DNA of 16,040 bases from an uncultured Lachnospiraceae bacterium (GCA_910583605.1 CAJTXN010000027.1:1-16040), one strand, 5' to 3'; numbered from the stretch's first letter, positions 1-6,408 are shown. Notes: generated from the sequence alone by a model not told the origin. A program made the numbers and translations.

Positions 1-42
1 AATAGGGAATAAATCATATAGAACCGGGTTACCCTATCATTC

Positions 43-83
43 AAAGAAAAAGTAAAACAGCTAATGGGGGTACCATTAGCTGT
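43..83 (-). terminator. intrinsic terminator, minus-strand polarity
   Basis: Perfect inverted repeat ACAGCTAATGG (57-67) / CCATTAGCTGT (73-83) with a 5-nt loop. On the minus strand it is followed by TTTTACTTTTTC, a good U-tract. On the plus strand the sequence after the stem is GTTGAGGGG, with no T-tract. The hairpin therefore terminates leftward transcription. No leftward protein gene exists in the window to explain it. Confidence 0.55.
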
Positions 84-155
84 GTTGAGGGGAGTATAAA
101 TAATTAATAAGGGGTTATAAGGGAAAGGAACATTTGAAGGGTTATTCCTTTCCAC
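46..155 (-). ncRNA. candidate small regulatory RNA (minus strand, ~110 nt)
   Basis: No protein is encoded here, but the minus strand has the layout of a small RNA gene. A sigma-A-like promoter lies at 190-162. A likely start near 155 is followed by a hairpin (GGAAAGGAA / TTCCTTTCC, 122-130 with 145-153, 14-nt loop), then an unpaired AU-rich stretch with two C-rich runs (ACCCC near 113-117 and CTCCCC near 87-92). It ends at an 11-bp hairpin with a T-rich tail (57-83, tail to about 43). C-rich single-stranded runs of this kind in Firmicute sRNAs are known to pair with Shine-Dalgarno sequences. That role is inferred here, and I match it to no named RNA family. A Spo0A box lies inside the promoter spacer. 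The hairpins and promoter are seen in the sequence; transcription is not shown. Confidence 0.4.
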
Positions 156-161
156 ACACAT

Positions 162-190
162 ATAATAATACATTCTGTCGAAAAATGCAA
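162..190 (-). promoter_or_regulatory. sigma-A-like promoter for the candidate minus-strand RNA
   Basis: Read on the minus strand, TTGCAT (190-185) is followed by a 17-nt spacer and TATTAT (167-162). The -10 matches the consensus at 5 of 6 positions; the -35 is weak (3 of 6). The Spo0A box at 176-182 lies inside the spacer, so Spo0A binding would be expected to block RNA polymerase here. That effect is an inference. Confidence 0.35.
174..184 (+). promoter_or_regulatory. Spo0A box 1
   Basis: TGTCGAA at 176-182 is a perfect match to the core 0A box, the binding site of the sporulation master regulator Spo0A. It sits in a 13-bp direct repeat ATTCTGTCGAAAA (172-184) that recurs at 234-246. It falls inside the spacer of the minus-strand promoter. 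Confidence 0.6.
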
Positions 191-235
191 GCACTTTTTA
201 AAAAATTTTAAAAAATTTTTCGGATTAGGAATAAT

Positions 236-246
236 TCTGTCGAAAA
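236..246 (+). promoter_or_regulatory. Spo0A box 2
   Basis: A second perfect TGTCGAA (238-244), in the same orientation as the first and 62 bp further along, within the repeated ATTCTGTCGAAAA. About 40 bp downstream is an extended -10-like TGTTAAAAT (275-283) without a clear -35. An activated promoter there is possible but weakly supported. Between the two boxes lies a run of A and T tracts (195-220) with no other visible content. Confidence 0.6.
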
Positions 247-300
247 GCTTGTAAAATCAAGGTTTTTTCTATTTTGTTAAAATGTAGCAAATGCAAAAAC

Positions 301-329
301 GCATAAGAACACAGATAATGAAGATAATA
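301..329 (+). promoter_or_regulatory. sigma-F/sigma-G-like forespore promoter
   Basis: GCATA (301-305) matches the -35 consensus of both sigma-F (GYWTA) and sigma-G (GHATR). After a 17-nt spacer, GATAATA (323-329) matches the sigma-G -10 consensus CATWMTA at 6 of 7 positions. The wider GAAGATAATA (320-329) fits the sigma-F -10 consensus at 9 of 10. A start near 336 would leave a short leader carrying the GGAGG (351-355) of the small gene at 364. These are short degenerate motifs in AT-rich DNA, so chance matches are possible; their spacing and the downstream gene raise the likelihood. Confidence 0.45.
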
Positions 330-363
330 ATCCTGTAACAAAAAATTATAGGAGGTATTTGAA

Positions 364-567
364 ATGGCAGCAAATAATTCAACAAATAGTAAGAACAGCA
401 AAAACAGTTACAGCAATGCAAGCAATGATGCTTCAACAAATGCAAGAAACAGAGAGATGAATCAGTCATCTAACAGCACAAAAAACAGTGATACAAACAA
501 GAGTGCATCTAACAGCACAAAGAATAGCTCAAAAAACACTTCAAAAAACAGCACTAACAAATACTAA
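364..567 (+). CDS. small Asn/Ser/Lys-rich protein, possible spore-core (SASP-like) protein
   Basis: A 67-residue protein made largely of Asn (18), Ser (18) and Lys (8), with no hydrophobic segment and no signal peptide. It should be basic, disordered and very soluble. GGAGG at 351-355 lies 8 nt before the ATG, a strong signal for real translation. The composition recalls gamma-type small acid-soluble spore proteins, which are Asn/Gln-rich amino-acid stores. Gln is almost absent here, however, and the TEFASE protease-recognition motif is missing, so it is not a standard member. A forespore-type promoter and two Spo0A boxes upstream support a sporulation role. The C-terminal half contains a duplicated 13-codon unit starting SNSTKNS. 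A hairpin at 607-655 probably ends its transcript. I do not recognise the family; the spore role is an inference from context and composition. Confidence 0.6.
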   Translation: MAANNSTNSKNSKNSYSNASNDASTNARNREMNQSSNSTKNSDTNKSASNSTKNSSKNTSKNSTNKY

Positions 568-606
568 TCATTCTTTGAGTTATTAATTATTCTCCTTTAG
601 TTTTCG

Positions 607-666
607 TGGCTGGTGTATTATTGATTTGAATGTTCAGATCAAAATACATCAGCCATATTTATTATG
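607..666 (+). terminator. terminator-like hairpin after the small Asn/Ser-rich gene
   Basis: TGGCTGGTGTATT (607-619) pairs with AATACATCAGCCA (643-655) with one G-T wobble. The stem is extended inward by TTGAT/ATCAA after a bulged A. The tail TATTTATT is U-rich but interrupted. It lies about 40 nt after the stop of the small gene and before the rhodanese gene. Confidence 0.55.
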
Positions 667-723
667 GACAGTCGGACGAATTATGCATAATCTATAGTAA
701 GAACATACGGAGTGGGAATTAAT

Positions 724-1068
724 ATGAATATTGATAAAATATCTGTGGATGAACTGAAAGAATTATTAAAAAGTAATGAGAATATAGTTATTATTGATGT
801 AAGAAGCAGACAGGAATTTTTAGAAGAACATATTCCGGGAGCAATTAACCTTGTTTCTGAAGATATTATTAAAAACTCAAAAAGTAGTTTTCAGCAGTAT
901 CTGAAAAAAAATAATATTCATTTGGAAGGAAAAAATATTGTTGTCTATTGTGACAGAGGCGGCAGGAGTATGTATTTTACAAAGTATCTGATTGAATGCG
1001 GATATTATGCTGTCAGTCTTACCGGCGGATTTCGGGCATACAGCAGACAAAAATTAAAATTAATTTAA
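724..1068 (+). CDS. single-domain rhodanese-like sulfurtransferase
   Basis: A 114-residue cytoplasmic protein with one rhodanese fold. The DVR motif is at residues 25-27 and HIPGAINL follows. The active-site loop is CDRGGRS with Cys76 as the predicted persulfide-carrying nucleophile, followed by a GG-F motif in the C-terminal helix region. The six-residue active-site loop is typical of sulfurtransferases rather than of Cdc25-like phosphatases. Members move sulfane sulfur between thiols; the partner cannot be read from sequence. I chose ATG 724 over the in-frame GTG at 712 because GTG 712 overlaps the only Shine-Dalgarno candidate (GGAG, 709-712), which is usable, if somewhat distant (11 nt), for ATG 724. 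It appears to be its own transcription unit: a hairpin precedes it and a separate promoter follows. Confidence 0.85.
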   Translation: MNIDKISVDELKELLKSNENIVIIDVRSRQEFLEEHIPGAINLVSEDIIKNSKSSFQQYLKKNNIHLEGKNIVVYCDRGGRSMYFTKYLIECGYYAVSLTGGFRAYSRQKLKLI

Positions 1069-1079
1069 CAGATATTCCA

Positions 1080-1108
1080 TTGACATTAAGAAATCTTATA
1101 TATAAGAT
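1080..1108 (+). promoter_or_regulatory. sigma-A promoter with a palindrome over the -10
   Basis: TTGACA (1080-1085, perfect) followed by a 17-nt spacer and TAAGAT (1103-1108, 4 of 6). The -10 is embedded in a perfect 16-bp palindrome, ATCTTATATATAAGAT (1093-1108), which could be an operator or simply AT-rich chance. The start would fall near 1115, giving a leader of about 90 nt before the methyltransferase gene. Confidence 0.5.
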
Positions 1109-1156
1109 AGTAATATTAGATTAAGAGTTTTGCTGAATACGAATATTACTTGATGA

Positions 1157-1191
1157 GTAAGTACAGCGGATGTTGCGTTCGTTGTACTTAC
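1157..1191 (+). promoter_or_regulatory. long leader hairpin abutting the Shine-Dalgarno of the RNA methyltransferase gene
   Basis: GTAAGTACAGCGGATG (1157-1172) pairs along its full 16 bases with CGTTCGTTGTACTTAC (1176-1191), including three G-T wobbles, around a TTG loop. The stem ends 4 nt before GGAGG (1196-1200). No T-tract follows, so it is not a normal terminator. It is more likely an mRNA-stability or translational-control element. Confidence 0.5.
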
Positions 1192-1204
1192 CAATGGAGG
1201 ATAC

Positions 1205-2353
1205 ATGAATGAATATAAATTAATTGCTCCCTGCCATTTCGGACTGGAAGCAGTATTAAAAAAAGAGATATATGAGCTGGGATATGATATATTTCAGGTT
1301 GAAGACGGAAAGGTTACGTTTCTTGGAGATGAAGAAGCCATATGCAGGGCAAATGTATTTTTGAGAACTACAGAACGGATTATGATCCAGGTGGGCAGAT
1401 TTCATGCATACAGCTTTGATGAGTTATTTGAAAAGACAAAGGCACTGGACTGGGAACGTTTTATACCGCAGAACGGAAAATTCTGGGTTACAAAAGCAAG
1501 TTCCATAAAAAGCAAGCTGTTCAGCAGTTCTGATATTCAGAGAATCATGAAAAAGGCTGTTGTTGAGAAATTAAAATCAGAATATTCTGTGGAATGGTTT
1601 AGTGAAGACGGAGCAGAATATCCCATCAGGGTATTTATACATAAGGATGAGGTAATCGTTGCGTTGGATACATCTGGAGAATCTCTGCATCGGAGAGGTT
1701 ACCGGCGTCTTACATCAAAAGCGCCTATAACCGAAACGCTGGCAGCAGCATTGATCATGCTTACGCCATGGAAGAAGGACAGGATTCTGGTAGATCCTTT
1801 CTGCGGCAGTGGAACATTTCCGATTGAAGCAGCGATGATGGCGGCAAATATTGCACCGGGGATGAACCGGGAATTTAAGGCGGAATCCTGGACAAATATT
1901 ATTCCAAAGAAGTGCTGGTATGAGGCGGTCAATGAGGCAAATGATTTAGTGGAGAACAATATCGAAGTTGATATTCAGGGCTATGATGCTGATGGGGAGA
2001 TTATTAAAGCAGCAAGAAGGAATGCGGCGGATGCAGGAGTGGCGGAACTGATTCATTTTCAGCAGAGGGAAGTATCGAAATTAAGTCATCCGAAGAAATA
2101 TGGTTTTATTATAACAAATCCTCCTTATGGTGAACGTCTGGAGGAAAAGAAGGCGTTGTCAGAACTGTATAAAACCATAGGCGAACGATACCGCAGCATG
2201 GATTCATGGTCAGCATACATTATTACTTCATATGAAAATGTGGAACAGGATATGCAGATAAAAGCCGATAAAAACAGAAAGATTTATAATGGAATGTTGA
2301 AAACATATTTTTATCAGTTTATGGGACCGAAGCCACCGAAAAGAAATCAGTAA
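1205..2353 (+). CDS. THUMP-domain class I SAM-dependent RNA methyltransferase (RlmL/YpsC type)
   Basis: 382 residues, the usual length of the stand-alone B. subtilis YpsC-type enzymes. The N-terminal part (about 1-160) is a ferredoxin-like plus THUMP RNA-binding region. The C-terminal part (about 165-378) is a Rossmann-fold methyltransferase. The SAM-binding motif is VDPFCGSGTF (196-205), the acidic motif II is in GYDAD (259-263), and the catalytic NPPYGER (305-311) is the N-P-P-Y signature of exocyclic-amine methylation. The homologous N-terminal half of E. coli RlmL makes m2G2445 in 23S rRNA; the same target here is inferred. GGAGG (1196-1200) is only 4 nt from the ATG, directly below the leader hairpin. 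It is probably the first gene of an operon running to 6408. Confidence 0.88.
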   Translation: MNEYKLIAPCHFGLEAVLKKEIYELGYDIFQVEDGKVTFLGDEEAICRANVFLRTTERIMIQVGRFHAYSFDELFEKTKALDWERFIPQNGKFWVTKASSIKSKLFSSSDIQRIMKKAVVEKLKSEYSVEWFSEDGAEYPIRVFIHKDEVIVALDTSGESLHRRGYRRLTSKAPITETLAAALIMLTPWKKDRILVDPFCGSGTFPIEAAMMAANIAPGMNREFKAESWTNIIPKKCWYEAVNEANDLVENNIEVDIQGYDADGEIIKAARRNAADAGVAELIHFQQREVSKLSHPKKYGFIITNPPYGERLEEKKALSELYKTIGERYRSMDSWSAYIITSYENVEQDMQIKADKNRKIYNGMLKTYFYQFMGPKPPKRNQ

Positions 2354-2361
2354 TTGTTTAT

Positions 2362-2375
2362 TTTATACGTATAAA
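2362..2375. repeat. 14-bp perfect palindrome in the methyltransferase-peptidase gap
   Basis: TTTATACGTATAAA lies in the 36-bp gap between the two genes, just before the AAAGGG ribosome binding site of the peptidase. It could be an operator half-site pair or a small internal promoter element. At this AT content chance is also possible. Confidence 0.3.
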
Positions 2376-2389
2376 GGGTAAAAGAATAG

Positions 2390-4114
2390 ATGAAAAAAAA
2401 GAAGCGGATACTTATTGCGGCTTTTCTTGTTCTGTTAATCACCGGGCTGTTTTTAATATATAACACTGTTTTGCCGAAGGAATCGGTTGCCAGGAATAAG
2501 TCTGTCAGAATGGCTGAGTGCAATTGGAAACCCACGATTGCCAATTCCGTAAATAAATCAGTGATCATTGCCAATGTTGATGCGAAACAGTTAAAATCCA
2601 ATATTAACGGGATATATATGGAAGAGTCTATGGCCTTAATGTTTCCCTTGGAGACGATTAAGGAAACGTTTGATTGTGCTGTTAATAAATATAATGATAG
2701 TATATTAATTGAAAAGGGAAATGTGATTCTGAAATTATTTACGGAAACGGATGCCTATGAATTTAACGGTGAGAGAAAACGAAAAGAGAATTCACTGTTA
2801 TTAAAGGGAAATCAATATTTTGTTTCTGCAGACATTCTTTGTGCTTCTCTTTCTTATCAATATAATTTTGATCTGAAAACAAATCAGGCTACCATCAGCA
2901 GTCTGGATAATGAAGTACGAACCATTCCTTATGCCTATAATTATGAGAATGTGGGTCGGATTTCCAAAGTGAGGAATCAGGGAAATCTGGGAACCTGCTG
3001 GGCATTTGCTTCGCTGACGGCATTGGAAACGACATTGATGCCGGAAGAATTACTGGAGTTTTCGGTAGATCATATGACATTGAATAATTCATTCAGCCTT
3101 TCTCAGGATGACGGAGGGGATTATACGATGTCAATGGCATATTTGCTGGCATGGCAGGGACCGGTTCTGGAGAAAGATGACCCTTATGGAGACGGGATCA
3201 CAAACAATCAGCTTCAGGCAGTAAAACATGTGCAGGAGATTCAGATTATTGAGTCAAAGGATTTGGAAACGATTAAAAAAATGATATTTAAATACGGCGG
3301 GGTTCAAAGTTCGTTTTATGCTTCGGCGTTAACGGATAAAACCGGCAGCAGCCGATACTATAACAATGAAACCTGTTCATACTGTTATATCGGTTCCGAA
3401 AAGCCCAATCATGATATAGTTATAATCGGATGGGATGATAATTACCCGAAAGAGAATTTTAATATGGAGCTGGATGGAAACGGGGCATTTATCTGTAGAA
3501 ACAGCTGGGGAAGTACGTTTGGGAATAACGGAGATTTTTATATTTCTTATTATGACAGCAATATAGGTGTTCACAATACGGTTTATACAAAAGTGGAACC
3601 GGCAAATAATTATGATAATATTTATCAGACGGATTTATGCGGGTATGTGGGACAGCTGGGATATCTGGACGAGAGTGCTTATTTTGCAAATGCGTATACC
3701 GCAGAAAATAACGAAACAATAGAAGCTGTGGGGTTTTATGCTACCGGTATTGATACGGAATATAGTATTTATGTATGTGAGAATTTTCAGGACAGCACAT
3801 CTCTCAGTAAACGTTCCGATCCGATTTTGACTGGAAAGTTTACAAACAGCGGATATTATACGGTGAAACTGGAGCAGCCGTTAGACGTCCGGGCTGGACA
3901 GAAATATGCGGTTATTATAAGGATAGTTACACCGAATTCAGAACGTCCGATTGCAGTTGAATTTGCAAATGACAGACAAACAGCAGATGTGGATTTGACG
4001 GATGGGGAAGGATATGTCAGTTATAAAGGGATTTCATGGGACAGAACAGAAGAGAGCAATAAGTGTAATGTATGTCTCAAAGTATATACCAATAATACGG
4101 GTGTTTCACGATAA
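2390..4114 (+). CDS. membrane-anchored papain-like (C1A) cysteine peptidase with CuAO-N-like and lectin-like domains
   Basis: 574 residues. A Lys-rich N-terminus and one hydrophobic segment (7-24) without a clear signal-peptidase site suggest an N-terminally anchored extracellular enzyme. Residues about 56-171 resemble a copper-amine-oxidase N-terminal-like repeat (a stalk domain without copper chemistry). The papain-type domain spans about 175-400, with oxyanion Gln197 (RNQG), nucleophile Cys203 (GTCWAFAS), His341 (NHDIVIIGWDD) and Asn371 (CRNSWGS). All four catalytic residues are present, so it should be active. Residues about 410-567 are beta-rich and match the lectin-like domain that follows C1 peptidases in many clostridial surface proteins. 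There is no LPXTG sorting signal. The AAAGGG before ATG 2390 is 11 nt away. The neighbouring amidase gene encodes another anchored exoenzyme, which suggests a shared cell-surface role. Substrate unknown. Confidence 0.85.
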   Translation: MKKKKRILIAAFLVLLITGLFLIYNTVLPKESVARNKSVRMAECNWKPTIANSVNKSVIIANVDAKQLKSNINGIYMEESMALMFPLETIKETFDCAVNKYNDSILIEKGNVILKLFTETDAYEFNGERKRKENSLLLKGNQYFVSADILCASLSYQYNFDLKTNQATISSLDNEVRTIPYAYNYENVGRISKVRNQGNLGTCWAFASLTALETTLMPEELLEFSVDHMTLNNSFSLSQDDGGDYTMSMAYLLAWQGPVLEKDDPYGDGITNNQLQAVKHVQEIQIIESKDLETIKKMIFKYGGVQSSFYASALTDKTGSSRYYNNETCSYCYIGSEKPNHDIVIIGWDDNYPKENFNMELDGNGAFICRNSWGSTFGNNGDFYISYYDSNIGVHNTVYTKVEPANNYDNIYQTDLCGYVGQLGYLDESAYFANAYTAENNETIEAVGFYATGIDTEYSIYVCENFQDSTSLSKRSDPILTGKFTNSGYYTVKLEQPLDVRAGQKYAVIIRIVTPNSERPIAVEFANDRQTADVDLTDGEGYVSYKGISWDRTEESNKCNVCLKVYTNNTGVSR

Positions 4115-4157
4115 AAAGAGATACCGGGGATAAAGAACTCTCTGAAAGGTTATATGT

Positions 4158-5255
4158 ATGAACTATATTGATAATAATAATTATAATAACGATAATTATA
4201 ACAGAGTACGGCTTTTTTTATACGGTATAATAATTGCAGTTCTGTTTCTGGTCATGATACTTCTGATGTGTACGGGTTTTCATTTTCCGAATCTGTTTTT
4301 CGTCCGGTCCTGTCAGGGAAACGCTTTGGAGAAGCCGGGCTATGACAGTGATTTTTCGGGACTTTATAATCAGGATGTAATTGTGGCGGATTTATCCAAG
4401 GATGATATCGAAAAATTACTGATACCTCTGCCGGGAGGGGTTCGGGTATCCAATGTGCATATTGAAAATAATCCGATAAAAAAAACTTTTTCCGTCAGTT
4501 TTCCGAGAGGTGGGAAAAATTATGATTTTTCTTCGGTTGTGAATAATTCTTCGGCGGTTCATGAAATAGAATATGTGATTAAAGATAATTTGGTAACAAT
4601 CAATGTAAAGCTTAAGATTTTAGCGGATTATGAGTTTTGCATTGATAATTCCATGCTGTATGTAAAATTTATTTCTCCAAGGGATAAATATCCGGTTATT
4701 GTAGTCATAGATGCGGGCCACGGCGGAAATGATGTGGGAGCGGTAGAAAATGGAATCTATGAAAAAGATATTGATTTAGCCATATGTAATCGGTTAAAAT
4801 ATTATCTGGACAGTGAAACTTTTAAAACTTATTATACACGTACCGATGATTCTTATCCAACGGTAGAGGAGCGGGTGGACTTTGTAAATGAATTGAAGCC
4901 GGATTTATTTATCAGCGTTCATTCTAACTGGTTTGAAAATAGTATGGTATCCGGTACCAGTGTATTGTATAATAAAAAAGATACAAATCCATTCGGCTCC
5001 CAATGGCTTGCAGGAATTCTTGCAAAATCGGTGTCTGACAGTGCAGGTACCGGAAACAGAGGTGCAGTCGTTGGGAATGAAATTCATATAGTTCGAACCA
5101 GTAAGGTTCCGGTTGCACTGATAGAGACGGGATTTATGTCCAACCCTTCTGATTTAAGCGTTCTAAGCACCGAAAGCGGACAGGACAGGATTGCGGAGGG
5201 GATTCATAAAGGGATTGTTCAGGCTTTGTCTGAAATGGGAAAATATAGCAGATGA
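4158..5255 (+). CDS. N-acetylmuramoyl-L-alanine amidase (Amidase_3), N-terminally membrane-anchored
   Basis: 365 residues. An Asn-rich cytoplasmic tail (1-16) precedes one membrane segment (about 19-40), so the enzyme faces the wall. Residues about 72-172 form a beta-rich domain in the position of an AMIN-type wall-targeting domain, but I cannot assign it to a family with certainty. The catalytic domain (about 179-358) is Amidase_3: zinc ligands His188 (DAGHGG), Glu202 (YEKD) and His255 (SVHSN), and catalytic Glu323 (IETGFMSN). It hydrolyses the bond between MurNAc and L-Ala in peptidoglycan, as in cell separation or spore-related wall remodelling. GAAAGG lies about 8 nt before ATG 4158. The gene is 43 bp after the peptidase, in the same transcription unit. 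CwlD-like sporulation amidases share this fold; the extra middle domain makes a simple CwlD call unsafe. Confidence 0.88.
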   Translation: MNYIDNNNYNNDNYNRVRLFLYGIIIAVLFLVMILLMCTGFHFPNLFFVRSCQGNALEKPGYDSDFSGLYNQDVIVADLSKDDIEKLLIPLPGGVRVSNVHIENNPIKKTFSVSFPRGGKNYDFSSVVNNSSAVHEIEYVIKDNLVTINVKLKILADYEFCIDNSMLYVKFISPRDKYPVIVVIDAGHGGNDVGAVENGIYEKDIDLAICNRLKYYLDSETFKTYYTRTDDSYPTVEERVDFVNELKPDLFISVHSNWFENSMVSGTSVLYNKKDTNPFGSQWLAGILAKSVSDSAGTGNRGAVVGNEIHIVRTSKVPVALIETGFMSNPSDLSVLSTESGQDRIAEGIHKGIVQALSEMGKYSR

Positions 5256-5312
5256 ATGACGGATATCAATTCAATGATAATAAATATAATGATATTAGAA
5301 AGGTAAAATAGA

Positions 5313-5927
5313 ATGAAAACAGAGAACCAGACATATGATAAGATTATTTTTGCAACATCCAATCAGGGTAAGATGGATGAGATTAAGATGATTATGAAGG
5401 ACAGCAGGATTCCCATAGTCTCATTAAAAGAGGCGGGAATTGAAGCAGATATTGTGGAAAATGGAAGGACATTTGAGGAAAATGCTGTTATTAAGGCGAA
5501 AACCATTATGGAGCTGACCGGTTGCTTGACACTGGCAGATGATTCCGGACTGGAGGTTGATTATATTAATAAAGAGCCGGGTGTATATTCTGCCCGTTAT
5601 ATGGGAGAGGATACTTCTTATTCCATCAAGAATCAATCTATCATAGAAAGATTGAAGGAAGCAGAAGGGGAAGAGAGAAGCGCAAGGTTTGTCTGCGTTA
5701 TAGCTGCCTGCTTTCCGGATGGCAGAACGGTTACTGCAAGAGGAACCATTGAAGGTCGAATTGCTTATGAAGAGCGGGGAACTCATGGGTTTGGATATGA
5801 CCCGATTTTATATGTTCCGGAATACGATAAGACTACAGGTGAAATGGAACCGGAGTTTAAGAATCAAATCAGCCACAGAGGAAAGGCATTGCGTTTGATG
5901 AGAGAAAAATTAGAGGGAGAAATATAG
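5313..5927 (+). CDS. rdgB: XTP/dITP diphosphatase (RdgB/HAM1 family)
   Basis: 204 residues, the normal family length. It removes non-canonical purine nucleotides (XTP, ITP, dITP) by hydrolysis to the monophosphate and pyrophosphate, keeping them out of DNA and RNA. Family motifs: SNQGK (16-20) at the substrate entrance, LADDSG (74-79) with Asp77 as the expected general base, GVYSARY (90-96), GFGYDP (159-164) for base recognition, and SHRGKA (187-192). GAAAGG lies 8 nt before the ATG. The stop codon is 1 nt from the next start, so translation is probably coupled to the phosphoesterase gene. The same pair, ysnA-ysnB, occurs in B. subtilis. Confidence 0.95.
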   Translation: MKTENQTYDKIIFATSNQGKMDEIKMIMKDSRIPIVSLKEAGIEADIVENGRTFEENAVIKAKTIMELTGCLTLADDSGLEVDYINKEPGVYSARYMGEDTSYSIKNQSIIERLKEAEGEERSARFVCVIAACFPDGRTVTARGTIEGRIAYEERGTHGFGYDPILYVPEYDKTTGEMEPEFKNQISHRGKALRLMREKLEGEI

Positions 5928-5928
5928 A

Positions 5929-6408
5929 ATGCGCATATTGATCGTAAGTGATACCCACAGACATGAGGAAAATCTTGAAATTGTGCTGCAGAGAGAAAAG
6001 AATCTGGATATGCTGATACATTTAGGTGATTCGGAAGGTTCAGAAGACTATATCCGTACCATAGCAGAATGTCCGTGTTATATTGTCAAAGGAAATAATG
6101 ATTATTTCAGCGATTTGAACCGGGATATTAAGATGACAATCGGAAAATACAGAGTATTACTGACGCATGGCCATCATTATTATGTATCGCTGGGAACGGA
6201 AACCATTATTTCCGAAGGCCGGGCACAGGATATGGATATTGTTATGTTTGGTCATACACACAGGCCGCTGGTTGACATCCGGGAGGATATTACGGTTCTG
6301 AATCCGGGAAGTTTATCTTATCCGAGACAGGAAGGAAGAATCCCTACATATATTATGATGACCATCGATGATAAGGAAGAGGCACATTATGAAATCCGGT
6401 ATGTATAG
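5929..6408 (+). CDS. YfcE/YsnB-family metallophosphoesterase
   Basis: 159 residues with a compact calcineurin-like phosphoesterase fold. Metal-site motifs in order: D8-x-H10 (SDTH), GD at 33-34 (HLGDSEG), GNND (55-58), H80 (LLTHGHH) and GHTH (108-111), followed by LNPGS. The two-metal centre is therefore complete. Family members hydrolyse phosphodiester model substrates; the physiological substrate is generally unknown. AGGGAG near the end of rdgB serves as the ribosome binding site. It is the last gene before the hairpin terminator at 6553-6596. Confidence 0.9.
   Translation: MRILIVSDTHRHEENLEIVLQREKNLDMLIHLGDSEGSEDYIRTIAECPCYIVKGNNDYFSDLNRDIKMTIGKYRVLLTHGHHYYVSLGTETIISEGRAQDMDIVMFGHTHRPLVDIREDITVLNPGSLSYPRQEGRIPTYIMMTIDDKEEAHYEIRYV

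Noticed and set aside
2..37. ATAGGG/CCCTAT inverted repeat at the window start
   Set aside because: Only 6 bp with a 24-nt loop and no T-tract; not distinguishable from chance.
364..567. Calling the small gene a standard alpha/beta or gamma SASP
   Set aside because: It lacks the alpha/beta conserved motifs, the Gpr recognition sequence and the Gln content of the gamma type; only composition and promoter context are similar.
712..723. GTG start for the rhodanese gene
   Set aside because: It overlaps its only Shine-Dalgarno candidate; ATG 724 has a usable GGAG upstream and gives the usual family start.
5424..5786. 120-codon minus-strand open frame inside rdgB
   Set aside because: Shadow of a complete, motif-rich rdgB; no independent start signals.
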